Shown here: positions 45,588-54,968 of the stretch, in pieces
How positions within the stretch are numbered: position 1 is the stretch's first letter
Layout of the letters: each line of letters begins with the position of its first letter
Position numbers and translations under genes: made by a program
The notes under the pieces: generated by a model
The model's database searches: none
Seen by the model: the letters and a program-made list of their open reading frames with translations, nothing else
Told to the model about the DNA's origin: nothing
NCBI RefSeq assembly: GCF_002159915.1
Contig: NZ_NFJP01000001.1
Span: forward strand, 1-64,000
DNA: 64,000 bases
Reading direction: 5' to 3'
Source of the DNA: Gordonibacter sp. An230
GTDB lineage: Bacteria; Actinomycetota; Coriobacteriia; Coriobacteriales; Eggerthellaceae

Positions 45588-48473
45588 ATGGCAGACAACA
45601 CTGAAGATTTTGAGTCGCCCGACGATGCGCGCGGCGAAGGCTCCGGCCACGGCGGCGCGTTCGGCGAGATGCTCTCGCGCGCCGAGGCGGATCACGATGC
45701 CGCGGCTGACGCGGAAGCCGACGGCGCGCAGGGTGGGACGGACGGCGAAACGGGGGACGAGGGCGAGCCTGCAACCCGTCTGACGGGCGTGGGCGTGTCC
45801 GACGAGGACCGCGCCCGCTCGCTGATCGACACCTCGTCGTTCGGCGCTCCGCACGGCTCCATCATCGAAGGGGCCAACGGCGGCGAGGGAACCATCGTCC
45901 GCTCTGCCTATCTGGGCAAGGAGATGCAGGCGTCGTTCCTCGAGTACTCTATGAGCGTCATCGTCTCGCGCGCGCTTCCCGACGTGCGCGACGGTTTGAA
46001 GCCGGTGCACCGCCGCATCCTCTACGCCATGAACGAGAGCGGCTACACGCCCAATCGGCCTCATATGAAGTCGGCGCGTACCGTCGGCGACGTGATCGGC
46101 AAGTACCACCCGCACGGCGACTCGGCCGTGTACGACACGATGGTGCGCCTTGCGCAGGACTTCAGCCTGCGCGTGCCGCTCATCGACGGCCATGGCAACT
46201 TCGGCTCCATCGACGGCGACGGCGCGGCGGCCATGCGCTACACCGAGGCGCGCCTCGATCGCGCCGCGATGGAGCTTCTGCGCGACCTCGACAAGGAGAC
46301 GGTGGACTTCCAGCCGAACTACGACGAGAGTTTGGAAGAGCCCACGGTGCTTCCCGCCCGCTTCCCGAACCTCCTCGTCAACGGCTCGAACGGCATCGCC
46401 GTAGGCATGGCCACGAACATCCCGCCGCACAACCTGGGCGAGACGATCGACGCCACCTGCCTCATGCTGGACGATCCGGAGGTGTCCACCGAGGAGCTGA
46501 TGAAGGTTCTTCCCGGACCGGACTTCCCCACCGGCGGCATCATCATGGGCAAGAAGGGCATTCGCGACGCGTACGAGACGGGCCGCGGCTCGCTCACCGT
46601 GCGCGCGAAGTGCAAGGTGCAGGAGGGCAAGAACGGCAAGAGCTCCATCGTGGTGACGGAGATCCCCTACCAGGTGAACCGTCAGCGCTTGCTCGAGAAG
46701 CTCGGCGAGCTTGTTCGCGAGAAGAAACTTCCCGAGGTCAGCAACATCCACGACGGCGCCGATCGACACGGCATCGACATCATCATCGACCTCAAGAAGG
46801 ACGCCATCCCGCAGGTGGTGCTCAACAAGCTGTACAAGCACACGCAGCTGCAGGTGGGCTTCGGCGTGATCATGCTGTCGCTCGTGGACGGCGTGCCGCG
46901 CGTGCTGTCGCTCAAGGAGATGCTGCACTACTACATCGCCCATCAGGAAGACGTCATCGTGCGTCGCACGCGCTACGAGCTGGCCAAAGCCGAGGAGCGC
47001 GCACACATCCTGCAGGGCCTCATCGTCGCGCTCGACAACATCGACGAGGTCATCCACATCATTCGATCGTCGCAAACCGACAAAGAGGCCTCCGAGCGCA
47101 TGATCGAGCGCTTCGGCCTCTCGAAGAAGCAGACCGAGGCCATCCTCGAGATGCGCCTGCGCCGCTTGACCGGCTTGGAGCGCGACAAGATCGAATCCGA
47201 GTTGGCCGAGCTTCTGGAGAAGATCGCCTACTACAAGCGCGTGCTCGGCGACCCGAAGCTCGTCCGCGAGATCATCAAGGAAGAGCTGCAAGAGGTCAAG
47301 AAGAAGTTCGGCAGCCCGCGCAAGACGCTTCTGTCCGAGGCGGCGAAGGATCTCGACGTGGAGGACCTCATCGCCGAGGAGAACATGGTTGTCACGGTGA
47401 CGAAGTCCGGTTACGTGAAGCGCCTGCCGGTGGCCACCTATCGCCAGCAGAAGCGCGGCGGCAAGGGCATGCAGGGAGTGAACCTCAAGGACAACGACTA
47501 CGTGGAGCACCTGTTCGTGGCGTCCACGCACTCCTACATGCTGTTCTTCTCCACGAAGGGCAAGGTGTACCGCCTCAAGGTGTACGAGCTGCCCGAGGCC
47601 GGCCGCCACGCCCGCGGCACCGCCATCGTGAACCTGCTGCCTCTTGAGCGCGGCGAGACGATCAGCGCCGTCATCGCGACGAAGGACTTCCCGTCCGACG
47701 AGTATCTGATGTTCGCCACCGAGCACGGCATGGTGAAGAAGACCTCGATGGACCTGTACGACCGCACCCGCCGCGACGGCCTCATCGCCATCAACTTGAA
47801 GGACAACGACCGCCTGATCAGCGTGCGCCGCGTGGCTCCTGGCGAGAAGGTGCTCATGGTGTCCTCTGCCGGCAAGGCCATCATGTGGGACGAGGGAGAG
47901 GTGCGCGCGATGGGCCGCGACACTATGGGCGTTCGCGGCATGAACGTGCCGCCCATTGCCAAGGTGCTGGGCATGGAGATCGCCCAAGACGACACCGACC
48001 TGTTCGTGATCACGGAGAAAGGCTACGGCAAGCGCACTCCGGTCGCCGAGTACCCCGAGCATCATCGCGGCGGCCAGGGCGTGTTCACCATCACGATGAC
48101 GGAGAAGAAGGGCCTTCTGGCCGCTATGAAGATCGTCGCCGACGACGATGAGATCATGATCATGTCCGAGGACGGCGTGTGCGTTCGGACGCCCGTGTCC
48201 GGCATCTCCGAGCTCGGCCGTTCGACGCAGGGCGTGCGCGTGATGAACGTGGCCGACGACGACCGCGTGACCGCAGTGGCCATCTCCACGCGCGGCAAGA
48301 AGAAAAAAGCGTCTGTGAAGCCCGGCGAAGCCGAAGAGCTCGATGAGGATTCCATCGACGATATTGATGAGGGCGTCGAGGGGCCCGGGAGCGATAGCGG
48401 GACGGTCGTCGAAGACGGCGGCGATCCCGGCACCGACGGTGGGGTCGAAGCCTTCGGGGATTCCGAGGAGTAG
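45588..48473 (+). CDS. gyrA: DNA gyrase subunit A with long acidic N-terminal extension
   Basis: A 961-residue subunit. The conserved part begins near residue 107 ([20 protein letters not shown]). The first 100 residues are a low-complexity Ala/Gly/Asp/Glu extension absent from E. coli GyrA. The catalytic tyrosine is Y218 in [10 protein letters not shown]. In the quinolone region, [13 protein letters not shown] has S179 and D183, equivalent to S83 and D87 of E. coli, both wild type. A GyrA box (QKRGGKG) in the C-terminal wrapping domain identifies gyrase rather than topoisomerase IV. The C terminus is an acidic tail of about 55 residues. A clear terminator follows. Confidence 0.97.
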   Translation: MADNTEDFESPDDARGEGSGHGGAFGEMLSRAEADHDAAADAEADGAQGGTDGETGDEGEPATRLTGVGVSDEDRARSLIDTSSFGAPHGSIIEGANGGEGTIVRSAYLGKEMQASFLEYSMSVIVSRALPDVRDGLKPVHRRILYAMNESGYTPNRPHMKSARTVGDVIGKYHPHGDSAVYDTMVRLAQDFSLRVPLIDGHGNFGSIDGDGAAAMRYTEARLDRAAMELLRDLDKETVDFQPNYDESLEEPTVLPARFPNLLVNGSNGIAVGMATNIPPHNLGETIDATCLMLDDPEVSTEELMKVLPGPDFPTGGIIMGKKGIRDAYETGRGSLTVRAKCKVQEGKNGKSSIVVTEIPYQVNRQRLLEKLGELVREKKLPEVSNIHDGADRHGIDIIIDLKKDAIPQVVLNKLYKHTQLQVGFGVIMLSLVDGVPRVLSLKEMLHYYIAHQEDVIVRRTRYELAKAEERAHILQGLIVALDNIDEVIHIIRSSQTDKEASERMIERFGLSKKQTEAILEMRLRRLTGLERDKIESELAELLEKIAYYKRVLGDPKLVREIIKEELQEVKKKFGSPRKTLLSEAAKDLDVEDLIAEENMVVTVTKSGYVKRLPVATYRQQKRGGKGMQGVNLKDNDYVEHLFVASTHSYMLFFSTKGKVYRLKVYELPEAGRHARGTAIVNLLPLERGETISAVIATKDFPSDEYLMFATEHGMVKKTSMDLYDRTRRDGLIAINLKDNDRLISVRRVAPGEKVLMVSSAGKAIMWDEGEVRAMGRDTMGVRGMNVPPIAKVLGMEIAQDDTDLFVITEKGYGKRTPVAEYPEHHRGGQGVFTITMTEKKGLLAAMKIVADDDEIMIMSEDGVCVRTPVSGISELGRSTQGVRVMNVADDDRVTAVAISTRGKKKKASVKPGEAEELDEDSIDDIDEGVEGPGSDSGTVVEDGGDPGTDGGVEAFGDSEE

Positions 48474-48525
48474 AGCCTCAATGCCGCTTTCTTGTTAGTG
48501 GAAGAGTGAGCTGAGACGCTCGTGC

Positions 48526-48560
48526 GAGGCCCGCCGCGTGATGTGGCGGGCCTTCTCTCT
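48526..48560 (+). terminator. Intrinsic terminator after gyrA
   Basis: GGCCCGCC pairs with GGCGGGCC around a 9-base loop, followed by a T-rich stretch. Confidence 0.75.
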
Positions 48561-49333
48561 TCTTGGATGTGGTTGGTTCCATGACGCGTTGGGCGTTTCA
48601 TGTAAAGCGTGGACGCTTCGCTTCGCGTCACTGCGGCCTTTTGGTGCGCACGAGGGGTCGTGTCTCTTGGCTTCGACGTTCGGCGCCCTTTGCCCTTGCG
48701 TTCGTCTCTTCCCTTCAGATCCGTGGCGTCTATTGTTTCGCTTTTGCAAGCTGCTGCGCCAGGATGCGGGGGATTGCCTGAGTGTCATGAGGGGGTTCTC
48801 GCCTAGAGCGGATACCCCACCCTTCAAGGGCTATGGCTTCGGGGTCCTCTCGTTCACGGTTGCCGCACGCGAATGGTTTGGTTGTTTGGTTTGCCGTTTT
48901 CGGACGGCCTCGTTCCTTGTTGTCCGTCGCTTGGTAGGGCTTGGATTCTTTCGGACTTCGGCTTTTGGCGTTCGCTTTCCGCCCCTCTTGCGTCAGAGCA
49001 GCTGCGTCCTCCGCTGTGGAAGAAGCTCCGCGTTTCGGCTTCGATGCGTTTGACGTAACCCCTCTTCAGTTCTTTCTCGTTCTCGGTTCCATCAAACTCT
49101 GGGTTTCTTCGAGCCTGGATGGCTGTGGCTTTTGGCCCAGCCGCTCTTGGCGAGCTTGTGATCCCGGTTTCCTCATATTGAGACGGGTATTCTTCGCTCG
49201 GGGTCGATTTCGTTGGTCGCTTGTGCTGGCAAGGTCTTCCCAAAGTTACGGTTGCGTCTTTCTCTGGTCGCGCGATCGGCTGCAGAGCGGTGTTTTCGCC
49301 TTCCATTGTTCTTTTGGCTCTCGAAGCGGGCGG

Positions 49334-49349
49334 CGTTTCACGTGAAGCG
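49334..49349. promoter_or_regulatory. Degenerate parS-like site
   Basis: CGTTTCACGTGAAGCG keeps the TTTCACGTGAA core with three changes at the ends. Confidence 0.45.
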
Positions 49350-49521
49350 CAGAGCATTGGTGACGAGGCGATGCCCTTTCCGCTGAATAGAGAAGGGGCC
49401 GATGAAGCCATTGGCGATTGCTTGGCGATCGTTTATGCTGCAAGCCCCGAATCTTTTTCATCCTCCTCTGCCTCTTTGCAGGATGTCCCCCTTTTTACGG
49501 TGCGCGTTTTCCGAACGTTTA

Positions 49522-49537
49522 TGTTTCACGTGAAGCA
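49522..49537. promoter_or_regulatory. parS-like site, one mismatch
   Basis: TGTTTCACGTGAAGCA, the same variant as at 16819, upstream of the MATE gene. Confidence 0.7.
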
Positions 49538-49667
49538 TTTTTTGACGTGGGGCCATATGATCAGGAATGCGAAAAGCGTGAAGGAGCGAGCCCTCAGGGG
49601 GGCTACTGTTGACGTGCCGTATACTGCACGCCCTGCATTCGTTGACGGAGAGGAGGGCGTCGAGCCT

Positions 49668-51230
49668 ATGACAATCGCCGCTTTGGCGCAAGGTGCTCAA
49701 GCGCGCATACGAGCCGTACGTGCTGACCGTGTTATGCGAGCCCCTGCGGAGAGAACCGCGTCCATCGATGTGTTCGCATTAAGCGTGCCGTTGTTTGTCG
49801 AGCTGTTCATGCAGATTATGATCGGCAACGTGAACCAATTCATGCTCGCGCCCTTCGGTGCCCAGCCAGCGGCAGCCGTGGGCAACGCTTTGCAGATACT
49901 CAATATCGTGACTATAGCGCTCTCGGCTATGGGAACCGCGTCCACGGTGCTGGTCACTCGCGTGCTAGGAAGAGCGGATTCTGATCGTTCGCGCTCCGTC
50001 TCGGAGATCGCCACATTGGCGCTTGTTGTGAATGTGGCGCTCGCGGGACTTTTGACGGCGGTGCTGTTCGCGTTCTGGCCTCAGTTCTTTTCGATGCTTA
50101 ACATCGATCCCGCCCTGCATGGTATGGCCTCGTCGTTCCTTCTCGTCGTGGGATCAACGACGGTGCTTCAAGGCGTGTTCTTCGCGTTCACCGCTTTGCT
50201 GCGCGCCCATGCGCGCACAGGTGACGTGATGAAGGCGAGCATGGTAATGAACATGGTCAACATCGCAGCGAGTGCCGTCCTCATCGGTGGCGCAGGCGCG
50301 TTGCCCGCCTTCGGTGTGGAAGGCGCGGCTGCGGCGAATGTCGTCGCGCGAGTGGCGGGCCTGTTTGTGGCGTATCGGCTTGTACGACGCGGCACTGAGG
50401 TGAGGATGAGCGTATCTTACTTGAGGCCGTTTCCTTGGAGCACTCTCAAGCGGATGCTGGGTGTTGGCATCCCTTCGTCCGGAGAGCAGATGAACTATGA
50501 TTTGGCTCAGATCGTCATCCTGTCGTTCATCAACGTGCTGGGGACGACCGTGGTGACAGTGAAGGTGTACTGCTCCATGATCGCGGGTATCGCTTATCTA
50601 TACTCCATCGCGTTGTCGCAGGCCACGCAGATCGTGTTGGGTTACCTTTTTGGCGCGGGAAGGTTCGATGTCGTTGCGCGCCGGGTGTGGGCAGCCGATC
50701 TCATCGCCATCGCGCTTACCACTTGCGTGTCCACTCTGATCTATCTGAACTCCGACGTCGTGCTCGGACTGTTCACCGCCGATCCGCTCGTGCACGAGTT
50801 GGGGAAGCAGGTCATGCTGGTCGAGGTTTTTCTTGGTGTGGGGCGTGCGCTCAACATCGTGATGGTGAAGGCCCTCATTGCGGTGGGGGATGTAAGGACT
50901 CCGGTGACGGTGAACGTGCTGTCGTCGTGGGTGTTCGCCGTGGGCGGAGGCTATCTGCTCGGCATTGGACTAGGTTGGGGCATTGTGGGTATGTGGTTGG
51001 CCATGTGCGTTGACGAGTGGTTGCGCGCGGGTTTCTTGTTGGCAACGTTCGCTCGTGGCGGATGGAGGCGTCGCGCGATTGAGGCGCGGTCGTGCGGCGT
51101 CGCGGAGAAGCCGAAGGAACCGAGCGTGCAAAGCGTGCCCGCGCTCTTGGCGCTCGGTGCGGACGACGACGGAGCGCTTGCTGATGGTGTGGTGGACGCC
51201 GTTTCCGAAGCGGCGCGCCATCTCTGGTGA
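49668..51230 (+). CDS. MATE-family efflux transporter
   Basis: A 520-residue polytopic protein with about 12 hydrophobic segments in two halves. The N-terminal helix 1 region (SVPLFVELFMQIMIGNVNQF) and GTASTVLVTRVLGRAD are typical MATE sequences. The family exports drugs or metabolites in exchange for H+ or Na+. There is an extra hydrophilic C-terminal tail of about 60 residues. The start is uncertain: ATG 49668 with AGGAGG upstream is chosen, but in-frame ATGs exist further upstream. It is transcribed alone; substrate unknown. Confidence 0.85.
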   Translation: MTIAALAQGAQARIRAVRADRVMRAPAERTASIDVFALSVPLFVELFMQIMIGNVNQFMLAPFGAQPAAAVGNALQILNIVTIALSAMGTASTVLVTRVLGRADSDRSRSVSEIATLALVVNVALAGLLTAVLFAFWPQFFSMLNIDPALHGMASSFLLVVGSTTVLQGVFFAFTALLRAHARTGDVMKASMVMNMVNIAASAVLIGGAGALPAFGVEGAAAANVVARVAGLFVAYRLVRRGTEVRMSVSYLRPFPWSTLKRMLGVGIPSSGEQMNYDLAQIVILSFINVLGTTVVTVKVYCSMIAGIAYLYSIALSQATQIVLGYLFGAGRFDVVARRVWAADLIAIALTTCVSTLIYLNSDVVLGLFTADPLVHELGKQVMLVEVFLGVGRALNIVMVKALIAVGDVRTPVTVNVLSSWVFAVGGGYLLGIGLGWGIVGMWLAMCVDEWLRAGFLLATFARGGWRRRAIEARSCGVAEKPKEPSVQSVPALLALGADDDGALADGVVDAVSEAARHLW

Positions 51231-51265
51231 GCGGCTTGCCCTCCGGTTTCTCGCGCATCGACTTG

Positions 51266-51778
51266 TCAAGCTTCGAAGTCTTCGGGGGCGATCTCGTCAA
51301 GGAACCTGCGAAATTCGGAAAGTTCCTGCTCGGCGTTAATATCGCCCCCTTCGCGCTTGAGCACGTAGGGAAAAGAGGCGCGTTCGAGTACGCTTTCTTC
51401 GATGTAAATAGGCGCTTTCTGTCGCACAGCCAGCGCCAGTGCGTCGCTCGGCCTCGCATCAAGGTCGATGAGCCGATCATGTTGGCGCAAGGTGAGACGG
51501 GCGAAGAAAGTGGAACCTTTCACGTCGTTTATAACCACGTGGTCGATACGGGCGTCGAGATTGGTGAGTGCGTCGAGAAATAGGTCGTGAGTCATCGGCC
51601 TCGAAAAACGCGCTTGTTCCAAAGCGATTCCCATTTGGGTTGCCTCGTTCACTCCAACCCATATGGGAACGATGCGGAACTTTCCTTCCTGAGGCACATC
51701 CTCGACGGGTTGCAGCACGATGATTGAGGGTGATGGGGCTGCGGAAACGATAAGGGTTTGTATATTCACGGGCACCAT
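51266..51778 (-). CDS. Bifunctional nuclease family protein (DUF151)
   Basis: A 170-residue protein of the BFN/DUF151 family: IIVLQPVEDVPQEGKFRIVPIWVG, then RPMTHDLFLDAL and DARPSDALALAVRQKAPIYI, the most conserved block. Members are reported to have DNase/RNase activity in plants and are widespread in Actinobacteria; the bacterial role is unclear. ATG 51778 follows AGAAGGGAG. It is convergent with the MATE gene, with 35 bases between the stops. Confidence 0.88.
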   Translation of the reverse strand: MVPVNIQTLIVSAAPSPSIIVLQPVEDVPQEGKFRIVPIWVGVNEATQMGIALEQARFSRPMTHDLFLDALTNLDARIDHVVINDVKGSTFFARLTLRQHDRLIDLDARPSDALALAVRQKAPIYIEESVLERASFPYVLKREGGDINAEQELSEFRRFLDEIAPEDFEA

Positions 51779-52329
51779 GGCGGCTCCCTTCTCGCGAAAA
51801 GCCGTGCGTTGTGGGCCGACTTGGGGCCTTAGGCTGTTGTACCGTTCGATTATAGCTCTCTCGTTCGTTTTCGTCGCCGGTCTTTTCTCTCGGTGCTCTG
51901 TGGAGCTTTGCGAGAATTCTGGTGCTTCCTCGACGTTGCGAAGTGCTGTTTTGTGATTGCGGCGGGTTTGATGCTCTATGACGCACGTTCGGGCAAATTC
52001 ACGGGTTTTCGGCTGAGGAAGTGTCTTTGCCGTCGGCTGGATGGAAACACCGCGCTCGTACGGTGACTGCCTGGCTTATCAGTGGCACCGAGAAAGCAGG
52101 ATGAGCTGACGTCAGCGGTTCTCGTATGAAGGTTCTGGGAGCAACTGCGATGTTTCCATGAAAGACTCCAAGAGCACCATGCGCGGGCGTTTTGAGGGGT
52201 GCTTTGCAGATGGATCGGGTTCGCGCAGCTGTCGGATTGACGCCGAACGGTTGAAAACTCGGTGCATTTCTTTAAAAAACGCCTTGACCCTCTGAAGGTG
52301 TTTGAGGTAAAGTAGCTAAGCACTTTTTT
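51779..52329. other. Gene-free stretch upstream of tRNA-Ile
   Basis: 550 bases with no supported gene. The promoter of the DUF151 gene should lie at its left end and that of the tRNA genes at its right end. Confidence 0.5.
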
Positions 52330-52406
<77 letters not shown>

Positions 52407-52514
52407 TGTTTTGCGATAAACGCTCCACCGTGAGCCGAGTTTGCCGGTGGAGCGTTTATTAGTATCTAGATGCGAATTGCTCGTCTATTTGCAGTCGGGC
52501 AAAGCGTCGGAGAC

Positions 52515-52590
52515 GGGGCATTAGCTCAGCTGGGAGAGCGCGGGCTTTGCAAGCCTGAGGTCAGGGGTTCGATCCCCCTATGCTCCACCA
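52515..52590 (+). tRNA. tRNA-Ala (anticodon TGC)
   Basis: Complete cloverleaf: acceptor GGGGCAT/ATGCTCC, anticodon loop TTTGCAA, T arm GGTTCGATCC, encoded CCA. It is followed by a terminator. Confidence 0.96.
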
Positions 52591-52600
52591 TTTAAAATGC

Positions 52601-52636
52601 GAGGCCAAGGAACTCCTTGGCCTCTTTGCTTTTTCG
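52601..52636 (+). terminator. Intrinsic terminator after tRNA-Ala
   Basis: GAGGCCAAGG pairs with CCTTGGCCTC around a 4-base loop, followed by TTTGCTTTTT. Confidence 0.9.
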
Positions 52637-52802
52637 AAGAGCTTTGAGCAAGCCGGATGGGGAAGGGTTGTCGGCCATCGTTTGCTCAGGGCGAGTTTTC
52701 GAAAGGAAGAGCGTTTTAGGATCGCATGAGGATGCCTGGCGTTCTCGCCGGCGCACCAACCGATCCTCTGCTTTGCTTGACTGCGCTTTCGGCGTTCTGC
52801 TT

Positions 52803-52808
52803 TATAAT
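52803..52808 (+). promoter_or_regulatory. -10 box of the LuxR-type gene
   Basis: TATAAT ends eight bases before ATG 52817. With TTGACT at 52777-52782 the spacing is long (20). The transcript would have almost no leader. Confidence 0.45.
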
Positions 52809-52816
52809 TTTCTTCC

Positions 52817-54293
52817 ATGAATGGGATACTCGACAGATTCGTTGGCAACATCTCTTTTGTCGCATTGCTTGTGTCGTCTTTTTTCTGGTCGTGGTTTGAC
52901 ATCGTTCCTTTCAGTCCGACGCTCTTTTCAGCGGCTGGCGTTCCCTTCATGCCGCAACCCCTTGCCATTTCCCTCGCAGTGAGCGCCGTGGTTCTTGCGG
53001 TGTGCTCGATGAGCGCGCGTTTGAGATCACTGATGCTCGATGCGAAGGTGTTCTCCTCCGTCTCGTTCGTATGCGGTGCGGGGGGAACCGTTGCCATCTG
53101 GGGGGGGGTGCTCGTCAGAGCTGCTTTTTGTGATAGGAGCGGTGCTCGTCGGCTTGTATGAAGGGTGCGGGGCCTTGGTCGTGGGAGGTGTGGCAACCTG
53201 CCAAGGAACGACGAACTCCCTCATTCATCTTTCTGCCGCCCTTCCTTTGAATATCGTCATGGTTCTGCTGGTCGTCTATTTGCAGCCTACGGCTTCGGTC
53301 GTGTTCTCTGCGATGTTGCCGCTGTGCTCGGCATGCTGCTATGTCGTCTTCATGGCGAGAGGGGGCAATTCTGCAACGTTGAGATCGACGCTTGTCGCAC
53401 GGGGTCCTGCGCGATCGTCGAACAGCAGCGGTCGTTCGCCATTCGGAAGGGACTGGCGTTTCCTTTTGGTGGTGTTCCTGGTGGCGAGCGCTTTCGGGCT
53501 TGTGAACGTTCGCGCGCTCTCCACTGCGGACGCGCTTTTCAGCCCCCTCGTTTCTTACACTCCTCTTCTTATTCGCGCTGCGGTGAGCGCTGTCGTTTTC
53601 GGAGGGTACGTTCGTTTCTCATGGCGCCCGTATTCCCTTTTTGGCGCGGCGTTGCTGCTTATGGCCGTAGGACTTGTTGCATGCGGGGTGGCGGGGCTCG
53701 AATTGGCCAGCTTGGTTTTTCTTGCGGGGTATCTTTGCTTCGATGTGCTCATTTGGGCGCTTTGCATCATGTTGAACCATCGGTCGGGAATGCCTTTGCT
53801 CCGCACCATTTGCATCGTGTACGCCATCGATCAAATCGGTGTTTTTGTCGGAACATCGTTGGGGGTCCTTTCGTCGGGATCCTTGCCGTTTGCGGCGAAT
53901 TCGGTTGAAGGAATATGCGTTGTCCTCGGGAGTCTGCTTCTCTTGCTGATGGTGTGGATGTCGAGCGGGAAGAGCCCTTTGAAAGACGGGCTTGCTTCAT
54001 GCGAGGTGGGATTCGACATGCCAAGAAATTCCGATGAAGAGGGTGTTCTTGCGGAGATGCAGGGGAGCGTTTCCCGCGAAGGGGCTCTTAAAGAAATCGC
54101 ATCTCGCTACTTCCTTTCGGCGCGCGAGATCGATGTTCTCACCCTTCTTGTGGCGGGACGTAACGGGCCGTACATAGCCGAGCATCTTTGCGTTTCCGAC
54201 AACACCGTGAAAACCCATGTTCGGCACATCTATACAAAGCTCGATGTGCATAATCGCCAAGAGCTTCTCGATCTCGTGCTTTCTTTCGAATGA
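52817..54293 (+). pseudogene. LuxR-family regulator with multi-pass membrane sensor, interrupted by +1 frameshift at a G9 tract (phase-variable candidate)
   Basis: Two overlapping frames together encode one protein of 491 residues. The first (52817-53161) gives MNGILDRFVGNISFVALLVS and two to three membrane helices. After VAIWGG the frame is lost at a run of nine G (53100-53108). The second frame continues with CSSELLFVIGAVLVGLYEG, further membrane helices, and a C-terminal LuxR helix-turn-helix (LSAREIDVLTLLVAGRNG, then VSDNTVKTHVRHIYTKLD). Removing one G restores the full frame. Proteins of this layout are numerous in Eggerthellaceae beside exported reductases. The sequenced state would be OFF. 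It precedes the lipoprotein and flavoprotein genes, its likely targets. A sequencing error in the homopolymer cannot be excluded. Confidence 0.8.
53100..53108 (+). repeat. Poly-G tract (G9) inside the LuxR-type gene
   Basis: Nine consecutive G. Eight (or eleven) would keep the gene in frame. Homopolymeric G runs of this length slip during replication and are a classic phase-variation switch. Confidence 0.85.
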
Positions 54294-54457
54294 AAAGGGT
54301 CATCATAAACGGGTGATCATTGCAAAGCACCCGATCTCGGCGAAGCGCTTTTCCTCTTCGTAGTGTTCACTTTCCTTGTCGCCATGCGTCGCGCAAGAAT
54401 CGCGAGCGAATTGCATGAAAGGTGCGACACAAGCGTACGCAAGGAGAAGGGAGAGCT

Positions 54458-54919
54458 ATGAGAAAGAGGACTGAAGCACTATCGAAGCGCGCATCTGTTC
54501 TTTGCGCCATGTCGTTAGCTGCGATTTTGTCGGTGGGTGCGCTTGCGGGATGCGCAGCAGACGGTCAAGGGGCGTCAGGGTCGGACTCCGACCCCGCGAC
54601 CATGATCGCGAAAACGTTGGTCAAGACCGCAGCCAACGAGATGACCCTGGTTGATTGGGATGTCACCGCAGATGACAGCCCGCTTACCGTGTCCAGCGAC
54701 GACCCTCAGTTTTCCGATTACGTTGACGATTTGCGAGAACTCACCGGATTCAATATCGAGAGCCTCACCATGCAGGTGAAGGTCACCGAGTTTGCGGGTG
54801 CCGAGATCGCCGCAACCCATGAGAACGTCAAAGACAACATGTACACCATAGAGAGCCTTGATGCGGTGGTCGACGGACAGAGCATCACGTATGCCGACGG
54901 AGATTTCAAGAAGAAGTGA
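54458..54919 (+). CDS. Small secreted lipoprotein, unknown function
   Basis: A 153-residue protein with a lipoprotein signal: basic start (MRKRTEALSKRASVL), hydrophobic core and lipobox LAGC with the lipidated C32. The mature part is acidic and of about 120 residues (TLVDWDVTADDSPL and similar), with no heme motif and no FMN-binding motif. It ends 49 bases before the Tat flavoprotein gene, so the two probably form an operon and the lipoprotein may be a partner or tether. No family recognised. Confidence 0.75.
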   Translation: MRKRTEALSKRASVLCAMSLAAILSVGALAGCAADGQGASGSDSDPATMIAKTLVKTAANEMTLVDWDVTADDSPLTVSSDDPQFSDYVDDLRELTGFNIESLTMQVKVTEFAGAEIAATHENVKDNMYTIESLDAVVDGQSITYADGDFKKK

Positions 54920-54968
54920 TCCGCGGGGCGTATCCCAGCATTTCATTGGATCGAGAGCGAGGAGCATC

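Larger units (their letters stand above)
48561..49667. other. Gene-free stretch downstream of gyrA with parS-like sites
   Basis: These 1.1 kb are T- and G-rich on the + strand and contain no gene I can support. Two parS-like sites lie near the right end, together with a degenerate GCGTTTCATGTAAAGC at about 48594. Confidence 0.5.

Noticed and set aside
45588-48473. Fluoroquinolone-resistance mutations in gyrA
   Set aside because: The residues at the E. coli S83 and D87 positions are Ser and Asp, the wild-type state.
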